Origin: Schistocerca nitens
Lineage: Eukaryota > Arthropoda > Insecta > Orthoptera > Acrididae
Reading direction: 5' to 3'
Assembly (NCBI RefSeq): GCF_023898315.1
Contig: NC_064614.1
Coordinates: 1,050,350,432-1,050,414,431, forward strand
DNA: 64,000 nt
The position numbers and the translations under genes are program-made. The notes beneath the pieces are model-generated. The model was not told where the DNA came from. It saw only the letters and a program-made list of their open reading frames with translations, and ran no database searches. Below, one piece after another: positions 1 through 10,972 of this stretch (position 1 is its first letter; every line of letters begins with the position of its first letter).

Positions 1-46
1 ATCAGATAATAGAGAGCGATGACTCGTCTTTATTTTAGGCAACAAT

Positions 47-692
47 ATGTCCGTACCTAGTGGTACTGCTATGCCGAGTTCTGTGCTGAGAATAGAGCAG
101 CAACCCATTGCTGCTACTACCAATGTATTGTATACCTTAGTAACCACTCCAGTCATTGAAAATGCAACGCTGGAAGAAAACGTGATACAACATTCACAGT
201 TTAAAGTGTTTCGTCCTGAAGAAATCTCACCACATCCCATCGTATTCACAGAATCATTTAGTGGCATATTACCGAACTGATGGAGTGATATCCAAACGAT
301 AAAGTTCATGGGTAGCTTTATGCAATAGACACAGAGGCTGCAGCCTTATAAGATTTATGAAGAGTTTGAACGTGCGTTTCTGCTAAATACTGGTCACGCG
401 GAATTGATGAAAGGTTGTGGAAGGAAGTATTTTAATCGAGAACCTTACAATGAATGGCAGTGGGCCTTCGCCGGAATACATAAAAATAAGTAAATAAAAC
501 AGAGTACTGTAATGACACAATAACAACTCGCAGTGTACTGCGAATTTCAAAAGCCAAGTTACCTGTCACAGCACAAGAAAAACTGTTAAATGCTCTGGCT
601 GAAGACCTTGATGCTTTCCTATCAGTGGCTGAGTATTGATTTGATGCACTAGGATGAAAGGACAGCACAGAGCCAGTACCCCCAGTATTCAA
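47..692 (+). pseudogene. Possible gag-like remnant of an LTR retroelement
   Basis: A 77-residue open frame (47-280) is followed, after stops and frame changes, by a stretch around 335-490 with the phrases YEEFERAF and YNEWQWAF, and by another around 555-690 reading roughly AQEKLLNALAEDLDAFL. The aromatic and charged spacing of the middle part resembles Gag capsid regions of LTR retrotransposons, but no zinc knuckle or protease can be placed next to it. The retropepsin-like remnant near 3.7 kb could be the next part of the same element, separated by the 5S SINE and LINE A; that is inference. It is not functional. It could equally be unrelated decayed sequence. The left end of the element lies outside the window. 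Confidence 0.3.
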
Positions 693-841
693 ATAATAAT
701 GAGCAGTTGCACAATGCCAACAATCAACATTCTGACTGCATGGAAAACGGCTGCACCAGCTGTAAGCAGCATCGATCTAATAACATAACAAGGTCACATA
801 ATCACAGTACCCAGCATTGCGCGAGAAATGAACACCATGAC

Positions 842-1184
842 GACCGCGACCTCCCGAGCAGGCCGCGAAGGCGCAACGGTATCGACCGGCCGCCCTGTCA
901 TCCTGTCATCTTTAGCCCAGAGGCGTCACTGGATGTTGATATGGAGGGACGTGTGGTCAACACACCGCTCTCCCGGCCGTATGTCAGTTTCCGAGACCGG
1001 AGCTGCTATTTCTCAATCAAGTAGCTCCTCCGTTTGCCTCACAGGGGCTGAGCGCACCCCGCTTACCAACAGCGCTCGGCAGACCGGATGGTCACCCATC
1101 CAAGTGCTAGCCCAGGCCGACAGCGCTTAACTACTTCGGTGATCTGACGGGAACCGGTGTTACCACTTCGGCAAGGCCGTTGGC
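842..1184 (-). repeat. 5S-rRNA-derived SINE (SINE3-like)
   Basis: Read on the minus strand, the first ~100 bases (1184 downward) follow the 5S rRNA scaffold: the AGATCACCGAAG block, then GTTAAGCGCTGTCGG, GGGCTAGCACTTGGATGGG and GTGACCATCC. These correspond to the internal promoter region (A box, intermediate element, C box) of 5S rRNA. A ~240-bp body without 5S similarity follows to about 842. That is the layout of 5S-derived SINEs transcribed by Pol III. The two 100-residue plus-strand frames over this stretch are chance readings of GC-rich repeat. I could not define a target-site duplication, so the 3' end is approximate. Confidence 0.8.
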
Positions 1185-1447
1185 ATCGGTGTCATCGTAA
1201 TCCTAAATTTAGATGGACAAAGCAGAGTTGTTATGATCGCTTTTCGGATAGGTAAGATGACAGGTCACATAGTCGTTAATGTTGAGTGACTATCGTTGAA
1301 GTTCACTATGCAGATGTTCATACGAAATCAATAAACTAAACAAGATCGACTGTGCTTCTGCTGACACAGTCCTCACAGGCTGTAGGGGCGTGGAACATAG
1401 TTTACGTCTCTTAAGGTCTGTTAAGGTTCTCTAAGGTTACAGTTACT

Positions 1448-3556
1448 GTGATAATGAATAGCTCAGTAGGCAGTTCAGTTGAAGAGAAATGGACTTCTCT
1501 TAAAAAGATAATCACAGAAGTTGGAGAGAAACACGTAGGTACAAGTAAGATAACTGGGAAGAAACAATGGATAAGTGAAGAAATACTTCAGTTGATCGAC
1601 GAAGGATGGGTGTACAAATATGTGCAAGGAAAGGTTCAGGAATGCAAAAAATACAAATCACTTTTTAGGAACGAAATAAGTTGCGGGTGCAGGAAAGCTA
1701 AGGCGAAATGGCTACAAGAAAAATGTGAAGAAATGGAAAAGGAAACGAAAGTCGGAAGGACTGACTCCGTGTATAAAAATAAAACAGCCTTCAGTGAAAT
1801 TAAAAGCGAGGGCTGTAGCATTCAGAGTACAATGGGAATTCCACTGTTAAATGGAGAGGAGAGAGCGAATAGATGGAAAAAGTCTATTGAAGGCCTCTGT
1901 AAGGGATAGGACTTGTGTGATGACGTAATATAAGGAGAAATCTGACAGGGACGAGACAGGGCAACCAGTACTAAAATCAGAATAAAAAGAGCTTTGGGCA
2001 ACTTGACATCACATAAAGCACAAGGGATAAATAACGCTCCTTCAGAATTTCTAAAATCGTTGGAGGAATCGGCAACAAAACGGCCATTCAGTTTGTGTAG
2101 AATGCATGAGACTAGAGATGTACCAACAGACTTCTGGAAAAACATCGTCCACAGAATTCAGAAGATAGCAAGAGCCGTCAAGTGTGAGAATTGTCACATA
2201 ACCCAGTTTACGGCTCATGTATCCAAGTTGCTGACAAGAATAATATACAGAAAAATGGAAAAGACAACTGAGGATCTGTTAGACGCCGATTAGTTTGGCT
2301 GTAGGAAAGGTAAAAGCACCTGAGAAGCAACTCTGACGTCACAGGTGACAATGGAGGCAAGACTGAAGAAAAATCAAGACACGTTCATAGGGTTTGCCGA
2401 CCTGGAAAATGCATTCGACAATGTAAAATTATGTAAGATGTTCAAAATTCTGAGAAAAGTAGCTGTAAACTTTAGGGAAAGACGAGTAACGTACAATATC
2501 TACAAGAACGAAGACGGAACAATAAGACTGGAAGACCAGGAACTAAATGCTCCAATTAAAAAGCGTATAAGACAGGAATGTGGTCATTCACCCCTATTGT
2601 ACAATCTGTACATCAAAGCAGCGATGACGGGAATAAAAAAAAGTTTCTAGAGTGGGATTAAAATTCACGGAGAAAAGATATCAATGGCAAAATTCGCTGA
2701 TGACATTGGTGTCCTCAATGCAAATGAAGAAAAATTGCAGGATTGTCGAATGCAATGAACAGTCTAATGAATACAGAATATGGACTGAGAATAAGTCACA
2801 GAAAGACGAAAGTAATGAGAAGCAGCAAAACGATAACAGCGAGGAACTTAACATTAGGATTAGCAATCAATAGGTAGATGAAGTTAAGGAATTTTGCCAT
2901 ATAGGCAGGAGCAAGGAGGACATAAAAGGTAGACTAGCAGAAATGGCACGGAGGACATTCCTGGACAAAAGAAGTCTACTAGTATCAAACGTAAGGCTTT
3001 ACTTCAGGAAGAGATTTCTGAGAATGTACTTTTGGAGAACAGCAATGGATGGTAGTGAAATATGGACTACTGGAAAAGCGGAATAGAGGAGAATAGAAGC
3101 TTTTCAGATGTAATGCTACAGACGAATGTTGAAAATTAGGTAGATTGATGAGGTAAAGGAGGTTCTGCACAGATTCGGAAAGGAAAGGAGTATTTGGAAA
3201 ACGCTAACAGGGAGAAGGGACAGAATAATAGGGCATCTGTTAAGACATTAGACAAGAGCTTCCATGGTACTGGAGGAAGCTGTAGAAGATGAAAACTGTA
3301 GAGGAACACTGACAGTGGAATACATTCGGCAAATAACTGAGGACGTAGGTTGCAATTGCTACTCTGATATGAAAAGGTGGGCACAATACAGCAGTTCCTG
3401 CCTCGTGATGACTGGGTGTTGTGTGATGTCCTTAGGTTAGTTAGGTTTAAGTAGTTCTAAGTTCTAGGGGACTGATGATCATAGCTGTTAAGTCCCATAG
3501 TGCCCAGAACCATTTGAACCATTTGAATACAGCAGTTCGTGATGGGTCGCATAAAA
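1448..3556 (+). pseudogene. RTE-like LINE copy A, 5'-truncated and decayed
   Basis: This is the 3' two thirds of a non-LTR retrotransposon polyprotein of the same family as LINE C at 25-28 kb. It lacks the endonuclease and starts just before the linker (VEEKWTSLKK). RT motifs survive in pieces: GFADLENAFDNV near 2390-2420, a degraded form of the QGCSLSPLLFNLYI block near 2570-2610, and the catalytic FADDIGVL near 2690-2712. The C-terminal segment reads through to about 3380. Frames change at least five times (open pieces 1448-1909, 1994-2293, 2345-2650, 2652-2873), so it is inactive. A SINE with its duplication (3385-3538) splits the extreme 3' end, after which the LINE tail resumes and ends in an A-rich stretch near 3556. 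It is clearly more diverged than copies B and C, hence an older insertion. Confidence 0.88.
3385..3538 (+). repeat. 5'-truncated tRNA-SINE with target-site duplication
   Basis: The insert occupies 3398-3525 and is flanked by the 13-bp direct repeat AATACAGCAGTTC (3385-3397 and 3526-3538). It keeps the 3' body of the common tRNA-derived SINE (GTGTGATGTCCTTAGG, then AGTCCCATAGTGC, ending CCATTTGAACCATTTG) but lacks the tRNA-like head with the Pol III boxes. It interrupts the 3' end of LINE copy A and is therefore younger than that LINE. Confidence 0.88.
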
Positions 3557-3706
3557 AATAAATGTTCAAAATGCGATGTGCAAGCTGCCATTCGCACCAT
3601 GGTAAGTCATTTATCAAACAGCGTTGTTTTAGATAATGGTTTGCATATGAGCGCTGTATCACGGAATTAATGAGCACAAACAAGTTTCGTTACTTAGAGT
3701 AGGCGC

Positions 3707-3916
3707 ATGCAAATTTCTTGGAGCTGTGAGCTTAAAATAATAACTCCAGGCCTTACTGCAAATCAGGGGGAAACAAAGTGTGCACACTTATTCCTCGTTG
3801 TGGACGCTCTAGCAACGGAGTGCATAACAGGCATTGATTTTGTGATCGAAACAGACACAATAATGAACCTCTCCATTCCTCTCCCATTGGTAAGCTACAT
3901 GCCTGATACGTTGTGA
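3707..3916 (+). pseudogene. Possible retropepsin-like remnant
   Basis: The 69-residue frame contains FLVVDALATECITGIDFVIE. The pattern A-x-x-x-C-x-x-G-x-DF resembles the C-terminal ILGxDFL motif of retroviral-type aspartic proteases, which normally lies between gag and RT in Ty3/gypsy elements. The N-terminal catalytic DTG cannot be seen upstream. The frame is short and no RT follows, so this is at best a broken fragment. It may belong with the gag-like remnant at 47-692. Chance similarity is a real alternative. Confidence 0.22.
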
Positions 3917-4479
3917 TGACGTCACCTTAGACTTAGTTCCTAAAACCCTGGACCATGGCAAATACTGCCAAAAAGTGCAAATGTGATCTGCTGGCGAGCT
4001 CATAGTTCCTGGCCAGCCATACTGTAATCATGAGCGGACTCATGTACTAGAAGTTATACGTGCAAAATACATGGATCAGACTATTTTCATGCATCCACAA
4101 GCCGACTTGGAGAAAGTACTCAAAGCTCATGTCACGTTATTTGATTAGCGCCACAGAACTTTCTTAGGCCATTAGTGGAGACCTATTGTTTACGTGCACC
4201 AAGCATACTGCCATGCCTATTACAATGTTCTTGGGACTGACTGGCCAGCCTTTACAGAAGAAATGAAGGACCTGAATTTAGGGGCCAAAATACAGTGTAT
4301 GACTATGCTACGTTTTCGCTCCTGTCTTTCTTCAACGTCAGAATACCTAACCCCGGCTTTTATTTACTCATATGTACTTAATCAGGTAGGACGAAGTGAC
4401 TGTTCGGCATTCAAGATTTGAAACCATTTCATAAGTTACAGGTCGAGAAGTAAACAGAGACTATGTGTAAAACTGTATA
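3917..4479. other. Unassigned stretch
   Basis: There are only short frames (for example 4194-4421, 75 residues) without a recognisable domain, and no repeat family that I recognise. It may be decayed internal sequence of the same LTR element as the preceding remnant. Confidence 0.4.
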
Positions 4480-4481
4480 TA

Positions 4482-5903
4482 CACTCCTGGAAATTGAAAT
4501 AAGAACACCGTGAATTCATTGTCCCAGGAAGGGGAAACTTTATTGACACATTCCTGGGGTCAGATACATCACATGATCACACTGACAGAACCACAGGCAC
4601 ATAGACACAGGCAACAGAGCATGCACAATGTCGGCACTAGTACAGTGTATATCCACCTTTCGCAGCAATGCAGGCTGCTATTCTCCCATGGAGACGATCG
4701 TAGAGATGCTGGATGTAGTCCTGTGGAACGGCTTGCCATGCCATTTCCACCTGGCGCTTCAGTTGGACCAGCGTTCGTGCTGGACGTGCAGACCGCGTGA
4801 GACGACGCTTCATCCAGTCCCACACATGCTCAATGGGGGACAGAGCCGTAAATCTTGCTGGCCAGGGTAGTTGACTTACACCTTCTAGAGCACGTTGGGT
4901 GGCACGGGATACATGCGGACGTGCATTGTCCTGTTGGAACAGCAAGTTCCCTTGCCGGTCTAGGAATGGTAGAACGATGGGTTCGATGACGGTTTGGATG
5001 TACCGTGCACTATTCAGTGTCCCCTCGACGATCACCAGTGGTGTACGGCCAGTGTAGGAGATCGCTCCCCACACCATGATGCCGGGTGTTGGCCCTGTGT
5101 GCCTCGGTCGTATGCAGTCCTGATTGTGGCGCTCACCTGCACGGCGCCAAACACGCATACGACCATCATTGGCACCAAGGCAGAAGCGACTCTCATCGCT
5201 GAAGACGACACGTCTCCATTCTTCCCTCCATTCACGCCTGTCGCGACACCACTGGAGGCGGGCTGCACGATGTTGGGGCGTGAGCGGAAGACGGCCTAAC
5301 GGTGTGCGGGACCGTAGCCCAGCTTCATGGAGACGGTTGCGAATGGTCCTCGCCGATACTCCAAGAGCAACAGTGTCCCTAATTTGCTGGGAAGTGGCGG
5401 TGCGGTCCCCTACGGCACTGCGTAGGATCCTACGGTCTTGGCGTGCATCCGTGCGTCGCTGCGGTCCGGTCCCAGGTCGACGGGCACGTGCACCTTCCGC
5501 CGACCACTGGCGACAACATCGATGTACTGTGGAGACCTCACGCCCCACGTGTTGCGCAATTCGGCGGTACGTCCACCCGGCCTCCCGCATGCCCACTATA
5601 CGCCCTCGCTCAAAGTCTGTCAACTGCACATACGGTTCACGTCCACGCTGTCGCGGCATGCTACCAGTGTTAAAGACTGCGATGGAGCTCCGTATGCCAC
5701 GACAAACTGGCTGACACTGACGGCGGCGGTGCACAAATGCTGCGCAGCTAGCGCCATTCGACGGCCAACACCGCGGTTCCTGGTGTGTCCGCTGTGCCGT
5801 GCGTGTGATCATTGCTTGTACAGCCCTCTCGCAGTGTCCGGAGCAAGTATGGTGGGTCTGACACACCGGTGTCAATGTGTTCTTTTTTCCATTTCCAAGA
5901 GTG
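4482..5903 (-). mobile_element. Tc1-like DNA transposon, copy 1 (near full length)
   Basis: The element is bounded by imperfect ~28-bp terminal inverted repeats. One end begins CACTCCTGGAAATTGAAAT at 4482; the other, read on the minus strand, begins CACTCTTGGAAATGGAAAA at 5903. A TA dinucleotide lies directly outside each end (4480-4481 and 5904-5905), as expected for IS630/Tc1/mariner insertion. Length is 1422 bp. It has the same family, size and internal organisation as the copy at 30911-32336. The single transposase frame is still open, so this is the best preserved element in the window. Confidence 0.95.
4637..5659 (-). CDS. Tc1-family transposase, DD(32)E spacing
   Basis: A 340-residue DNA transposase, the usual length for Tc1 proteins. 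The start at 5657-5659 (MPRQRGREPYVQ) was chosen because it lies inside the element and heads the conserved DNA-binding region; the open frame runs on to 5938, beyond the element end. The N-terminal half has two helix-turn-helix segments (FERGRIVGMREAGWTYRRIA and a second around RTIRNRLHEAGLR) with a GTGPQRRT linker. The catalytic triad is visible in VFSDESRF, FQQDNARPH and SPIEHVWDW. I count 32 residues between the second Asp and the Glu, not the classical 34. Three clustered substitutions (4845-4852) change the expected SPD before the Glu motif to FTA, so activity is doubtful although the frame is intact. Confidence 0.85.
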   Translation of the reverse strand: MPRQRGREPYVQLTDFERGRIVGMREAGWTYRRIAQHVGREVSTVHRCCRQWSAEGARARRPGTGPQRRTDARQDRRILRSAVGDRTATSQQIRDTVALGVSARTIRNRLHEAGLRSRTPLGRLPLTPQHRAARLQWCRDRREWREEWRRVVFSDESRFCLGANDGRMRVWRRAGERHNQDCIRPRHTGPTPGIMVWGAISYTGRTPLVIVEGTLNSARYIQTVIEPIVLPFLDRQGNLLFQQDNARPHVSRATQRALEGVSQLPWPARFTALSPIEHVWDWMKRRLTRSARPARTLVQLKRQVEMAWQAVPQDYIQHLYDRLHGRIAACIAAKGGYTLY

Positions 5904-5905
5904 TA

Positions 5906-8900
5906 GTTAGTAATACTACTCTCCTGAGCATATAACATATAAGCGAAAGTTTAACTGTATAATATATGAATTAATTTGTGCATCCAGCTGTAAGAAAAGG
6001 TTTTCTTCTACATGTGTATAATTCCTCATAATATATTTTACTTGCATGTATTCCTCATGGAATCTCAGTTCAGCGAGTTACACTGTTGAGTGATTGAAGA
6101 ACTCATATACATAGTACTCGCTCGTTTTGATTTGACCCAGTCGTGTCAATAAATTGAGAATTTATATTAATATTGCTACTGTCAGAATAGTTAATCCAGT
6201 TATATTTCCATCCATAGACACAGGAGAGTGTTTCCAAAAACCATGAGTCCTTTTTACCACCTTAATACGCATTTCTTTTGACAGACGCTATTAGCTCTGT
6301 GCACATATTTGGCGTGTTGATGAGGGAAAGCTACCATGTTCTATTTTCGACTTGGGTTACGTGTGTTTTGAATGTAACTGTCAGTCAGATATAGTGAGGA
6401 CATGAGCATTTGCTTGTAATTTTATATGATTAAAAGGTAGTTAAACAAGGAGGTGCGTAGTTAAGTAGTGCAAGTGAATTTGAGGGCATTCATAAGTATT
6501 GTTTTTTCCGAAATGTTATTACAAATCTCTTAAGGTCAGTGATATTAAAAGACTAACATTCGGTCCAATGAATCGTTTCACGATGTCTACTGACAAGCTG
6601 TGTGTACAAACGAATTACTGCAGGAATCTGGAGAAACTCTGATTCTCTATGCGGCGTATTTTAACGTGTTTGTCTAGATAAACTATGAACAGTACTGGAA
6701 TGATGTAAGTAGAATTTGCTTAATGTCACTGCAAGTGAAATATGTGGAGGGTACTTACCACTTCGACGCTATCACTGGCGAATGAGAAGTGTGTGTGGTG
6801 CAGGGCCTGGTGAAGTTGATGTTTTCCTGTGGAACACTACCCACGTTTTGGAGTGACACGAAATTACACGAACACATACAGGTGATACCACACGCCTGGC
6901 AAGCGACAGCTGAACTAACTGCTTTCCTGCCTGATAATTCTTGCAAAGATTTAAATCTGTGTGTAACAGCAATGCCAACGCTACACAGCTCGGTGTAGAA
7001 TCTGCATACTACGTCGAGCGAGAGAATATAGAAAACTGACATTGCGTCTCGCTTTGCAGCCAACAACTGCGCCGGTTGGGTAAAATGCAAATTACGTCCA
7101 GCATCCACCGCTACAGAGCTTAGATACCCCGATGTACTTGCTGTGTTCTGTAAGTGGCAAGCGAGTGTAGTCACCTGGACAAAAACACAGTGCCACTCCT
7201 GGACCATCGCGCTGCGTTCTCTGTGTGAATTACATAATAAACTAAGTGGATCACAGATGCTACTAGCGAATACCGCTATTTTCCTACTGAACAAAGTCTG
7301 TTTGACGCTGCACCAAGTGATTATTTAATCATATGTACTGTGATTTCAAATGTTCTTTGCGCACTTCAGATTGTAAGAGACTGTGCTCTAACAAATAAAC
7401 TTTCCTTTCAGAAAGCACACTTCTTTTTGTTTCTCTAATATTTTTTATGCGATTTGTATTTATGTTACATGGTGTATTATGTCTGAACCACTGTTGCCGA
7501 ATGCCTGAACCATTGCCCGTAAGCAAGTAACACACTCAGTTTCACCTAGCTGTTCTGCCAGCAACCACTGTTCATCTCCGAAGACACATCTGTCTAGAAG
7601 ATGTAGGAACTGCACGTATGGGAGCATCCATCACCAGGTTTCGGTTTTTTACGTGCGTGACTTATGCGAATGCCAAGATGTCACCACTCCGACCACAAGT
7701 ACAAAGCATTCCCACCGTCTGCAACATTGAGGGAAAAAATTTGTAACTACCGTACCACCTACGCTTAGTTACAATGTAATGTAAAAGGAAAAAAAAAACA
7801 ATATTTATCTGTGATTCCTGGGATATTGTAACTGACCTTACATAATTCCTACTAAAAGAGGCCATTTCAAATCGCAAAATTGCTTATTGTTAAAACTAAA
7901 AAAATTATATTTCTTATATTGTATCAATATGTAATATTATACGTACATTTTACGCAGTACCTATGCTTTTCATACATGTTTACCAATTCAGATAGGTACA
8001 CAAAGTAATTACACCACTTGCTACAAACATGTACGACGTCTTCGTTTTGCCTGCGGGACAATTTTTTGTAAATCAAAACTATTATGTTATTATATACTGA
8101 ACTTAAGTGATTATCTTCCTGCTTAGATGCTCAGATAGGCACACTATAGAGCACACATTGTTAATTGAGATCTGTAATGACTTCCGTTTCGTAGGGTTTA
8201 CTCACTAACTGGTGGTGGATATTAATGTCAGTTACTAACTTTTGGTGCTGACTTTAGATTAAAGTTCTATATTCATAACATGTGAATCATACAGAACATA
8301 AGGTCATTGCAGCTTCAAACCAGACTCGTGTGCAAAGATGAGAAACAGTTAGCACGTTTTTACAAAATTCCTGGATGAACTGGGCTAATCAGTTACTTTA
8401 TTTAATGTTCACTTCTTCACTGCCTTCTTCTGCGTCGTTTGGTATTTATATCTGAGCGAACGGGACGGAATCCGCCATTGCTGTACATTAATGTTAGACA
8501 AAGAATTTATTTGATCTTCACTACTATACAATAGGCGAGGAGCACAGGCATTGATATACTAATATATTATCGCTTGTAGTAATGAAAACATAATGTGAAA
8601 TATAAGGTAAGGAATCACATCTATCATGTGTCCATATTTAAACACCCTAAGAACGCACTACATTTTATATGCTTTGAGTCTGTTTAAGAAATGATTTATA
8701 AATTTTTTGGTTGACGGCGTTTGCTCTTGGAGGTGTAGACTTCAACGAAGGTATATTATTGCGTAAAAAAAAAAATACTTACCTCTAAGGGCACATGGTT
8801 AATTTCTTTCATCACGAGTGAGCCAGCTAGCAGGCTTTCGTGACGTAACTACAAACTATTAGCTGCTTGAGTCAAATTAACATTTGCAGTGACGAATAGT

Positions 8901-9035
8901 TATTATTAAAGAAAAATCTCGCAGTTTTTATATAAATAACGAGAAGTGTATGAACTTAATTTTTAGTATCCAGTGCTATATTATGCCAACTAGGACACCA
9001 CGCATATGCCGCAGGGCTCTTAAATAAGGGAGCTC
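5906..9035. other. AT-rich stretch without an assignable gene
   Basis: This is over 3 kb of mostly AT-rich sequence. The longest frame is 179 residues on the minus strand (6755-7294); it has no domain I recognise, a scattering of cysteines, and a competing frame in the same stretch, so I do not call it a gene. Short A-runs occur at about 7788 and 8767. No inverted-repeat ends, tandem array or tRNA-like element was noticed. It may be single-copy intergenic or intronic DNA or fully decayed repeats. Confidence 0.5.
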
Positions 9036-9429
9036 AATGTGTTGCTCGTCATTAGTCACCTAAAGATGGCCAGAAGACTGTGTGCCGAAATATCGCACCA
9101 GCAAGTTATAGACATCCGGCAGTCCTCTACAAATTTTATAGACCGATCTGCAAGCTCGAAAAGTTTTATATTTCACTTGTTTCACTTACTTTTTACGTAC
9201 TGCGCAGGTGGTCTCATCAATGGTAGCTTCTCGACACTGGTATGGTATTCTGTGGACTTCAGGGTTTCGCGTAGTCAGATCATCCTTTATGTAACAAAGA
9301 AGGGCACAGGTCTTTGTGGCTGCGCAGAATATAACGTTAACATAATATGTCTTTCGAACATTGGTATTCCCGGCACATGTGTGTCAAAAGGAGCTGGAAC
9401 ATCTACAGTCGGTATTCACAGATAATAGC

Positions 9430-9505
9430 TATTTTCCACGTCAGATTCTCTCCCACACACCGTACCGTGGCTTGCGGAGTTCATATACAGATACAGATGT
9501 CAACA
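9430..9505 (+). repeat. 3' end of a CR1/Jockey-like LINE
   Basis: The stretch ACACACCGTACCGTGGCTTG then CGGAGTTCATATACAGATACAG is the characteristic non-coding 3' terminus of the LINE type also seen ending at about 19515 and 21668 (CACCGTA-x-GTGGCTTG-x-GGAGT followed by GTAGATG-like repeats). Only the tail is preserved here. The sequence just upstream (9039-9430) is open but not recognisable. Confidence 0.6.
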
Positions 9506-9639
9506 ATAGTCAAAGGTACAGTGTGAAAATCATAGTAGTTCCAAGAGGAGAGGCACCAGCCGTAAAAGAGATGCATTCAGAAGACAAGGACGGCCTTTTG
9601 AGCCGGCAACGTCGGACAGCAGGAGTTGTATAACGCACT

Positions 9640-10440
9640 CAGACCCTTGTGACTCGAGCGGACAGCGGTCCAGTTCTCCATCTCATGAGAGCGGAAAGTG
9701 TTTTCGAACATGTCCGCTTATCTCACCGGCCTATAGAAGCGTCACGTAATCTCCGCTGTTCAGTGTGTGCCATCCATTTCGACGTAGCGCAACTCATACT
9801 CGTCTGACGCTGTCCCGGTCAGCATCGCGCGGGGCTCTTCAGTGTTGCTCTTTCGCCAGCAAGCCACCCGCCGAGAGTTAACTGCAAACAACCGGGAACA
9901 AAAGCGTCTGCAGTTTGCGGAAGGTATTAGCGGTCAGATAACTAATGGCGCGGCACTTGCCGCCGAGTGCTTTCGCACGCGCGCTCCAGGCTGTTATTAA
10001 AGTAAACGCCGCCTGCTCGCAGCCGAACAATGGGCGACAAACAGACTGGGCCGAGCAGACCACTCCATTTAGCCCGCATTGTCCGTCCCGCAGGGCGGTA
10101 AAATTGGTCGCTCCTGTTCCGTCCTCTCACTTAATGAACCTTTATTGTTGGCAGGTATTTCGCGATAATTAAGGTCATTATACACGATCTGAATCTGGGG
10201 GTCCACGCAGTGTGCTGTGCTCGGAGCGGCTCTTTCCGGCAGGGATGCCCGGCGGCCGGCAACCGCATACTCCGCGGCGACCGGGCGGAAATTAGCGAGC
10301 TGTCGCTCAGCCACTTGGGGGAACTGTGTCTGATTAAATTACTGCAGCTGGCCGTGCCGGCTGGCGGGCGGGGACTGCGACGCCGTCAGCCGCCTCCCCC
10401 TTGCTACCTGCCGGCGTGTGGCTGCCAATAGCTTCCAACT
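9640..10440. other. GC- and CpG-rich block, possibly single copy
   Basis: In contrast to its surroundings, this stretch is rich in CG dinucleotides (for example GCGCGGGGCTCTTCAGTG, GCACGCGCGCTCC, GGCGGCCGGCAACCG). Overlapping short frames on both strands are the normal by-product of GC-rich DNA and none has a domain. It contains AT-rich islands such as AGTAAACGCC and CGATAATTAAGG embedded in GC-rich sequence. I saw no repeat ends. It could be a regulatory or promoter-like region of a neighbouring gene; this is inference from composition only. Confidence 0.45.
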
Positions 10441-10488
10441 CCCTCGCTAGAAAGGACTCCTACTCAGAACATCGTTTACTCCTGTCTG

Positions 10489-10968
10489 AGTCAAGACGGT
10501 AGGGCTAGAGACGTTGTAAATGTTCAGCTGGAGTGTGCATCTAGCATTGCTTTTCTGTGGCTTTGCTTTCTCATCACCATTACCTCCTGCCCTACAAGGT
10601 TTTACTTTTTATGTCTCTTTATACAGATTAGTCCATCCTTTGGATTTGTTTCTCCCTAGTCTGTCAGCCCCAATCTTACTTCTCTGTTGTTGTCATTTTC
10701 CCAAGTGACAAAAAAAATTGTGCCAATTTCTCTCGTATATAAGAAGACCAAAAGAACTGAAGCGTATCCAATGATTGAAGAAGATAGTTGCACGTATCCT
10801 CTAGTGCGGTGTAACTCTGACATTTTGTTCATATTTAACCACCATCATCATCACGATTTCCTTATGGCCAGCCGAGTAGGAGCTTTACGAACGACATGCT
10901 TCTATTGATTTCTGTCCTATCACAGCTTTTCCCTTTCCAGGGAGAGGGAGGTGCATCCCACGTTCCTC
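10489..10968 (+). repeat. 480-bp repeat unit, copy 1
   Basis: It runs from GACGGTAGGGCTAGAGACG to the CATCCCACGTTCCTC that precedes the TTAA at 10969. Most of it is repeated at 12594-12976 and its last ~215 bp at 16747-16962, all in the same orientation with roughly 85-90 percent identity by eye. It has no coding potential that I recognise. The piggyBac element begins exactly after it. Confidence 0.8.
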
Positions 10969-10972
10969 TTAA

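Noticed and set aside
707..1130. Two ~100-residue frames resembling Arg/His-rich proteins
   Set aside because: From 842 on they are antisense readings of the 5S-derived SINE. The part before 842 is not recognisable.
5124..5935. Plus-strand frames of 165-196 residues opposite the Tc1 transposase
   Set aside because: They are shadows of the transposase gene in GC-rich sequence; the same shadows appear opposite copy 2.
6755..7294. 179-residue minus-strand frame as a possible host gene
   Set aside because: No domain, no signal of coding composition, a competing frame in the same stretch, and no exon-like context. Kept only as a note in the unassigned stretch.
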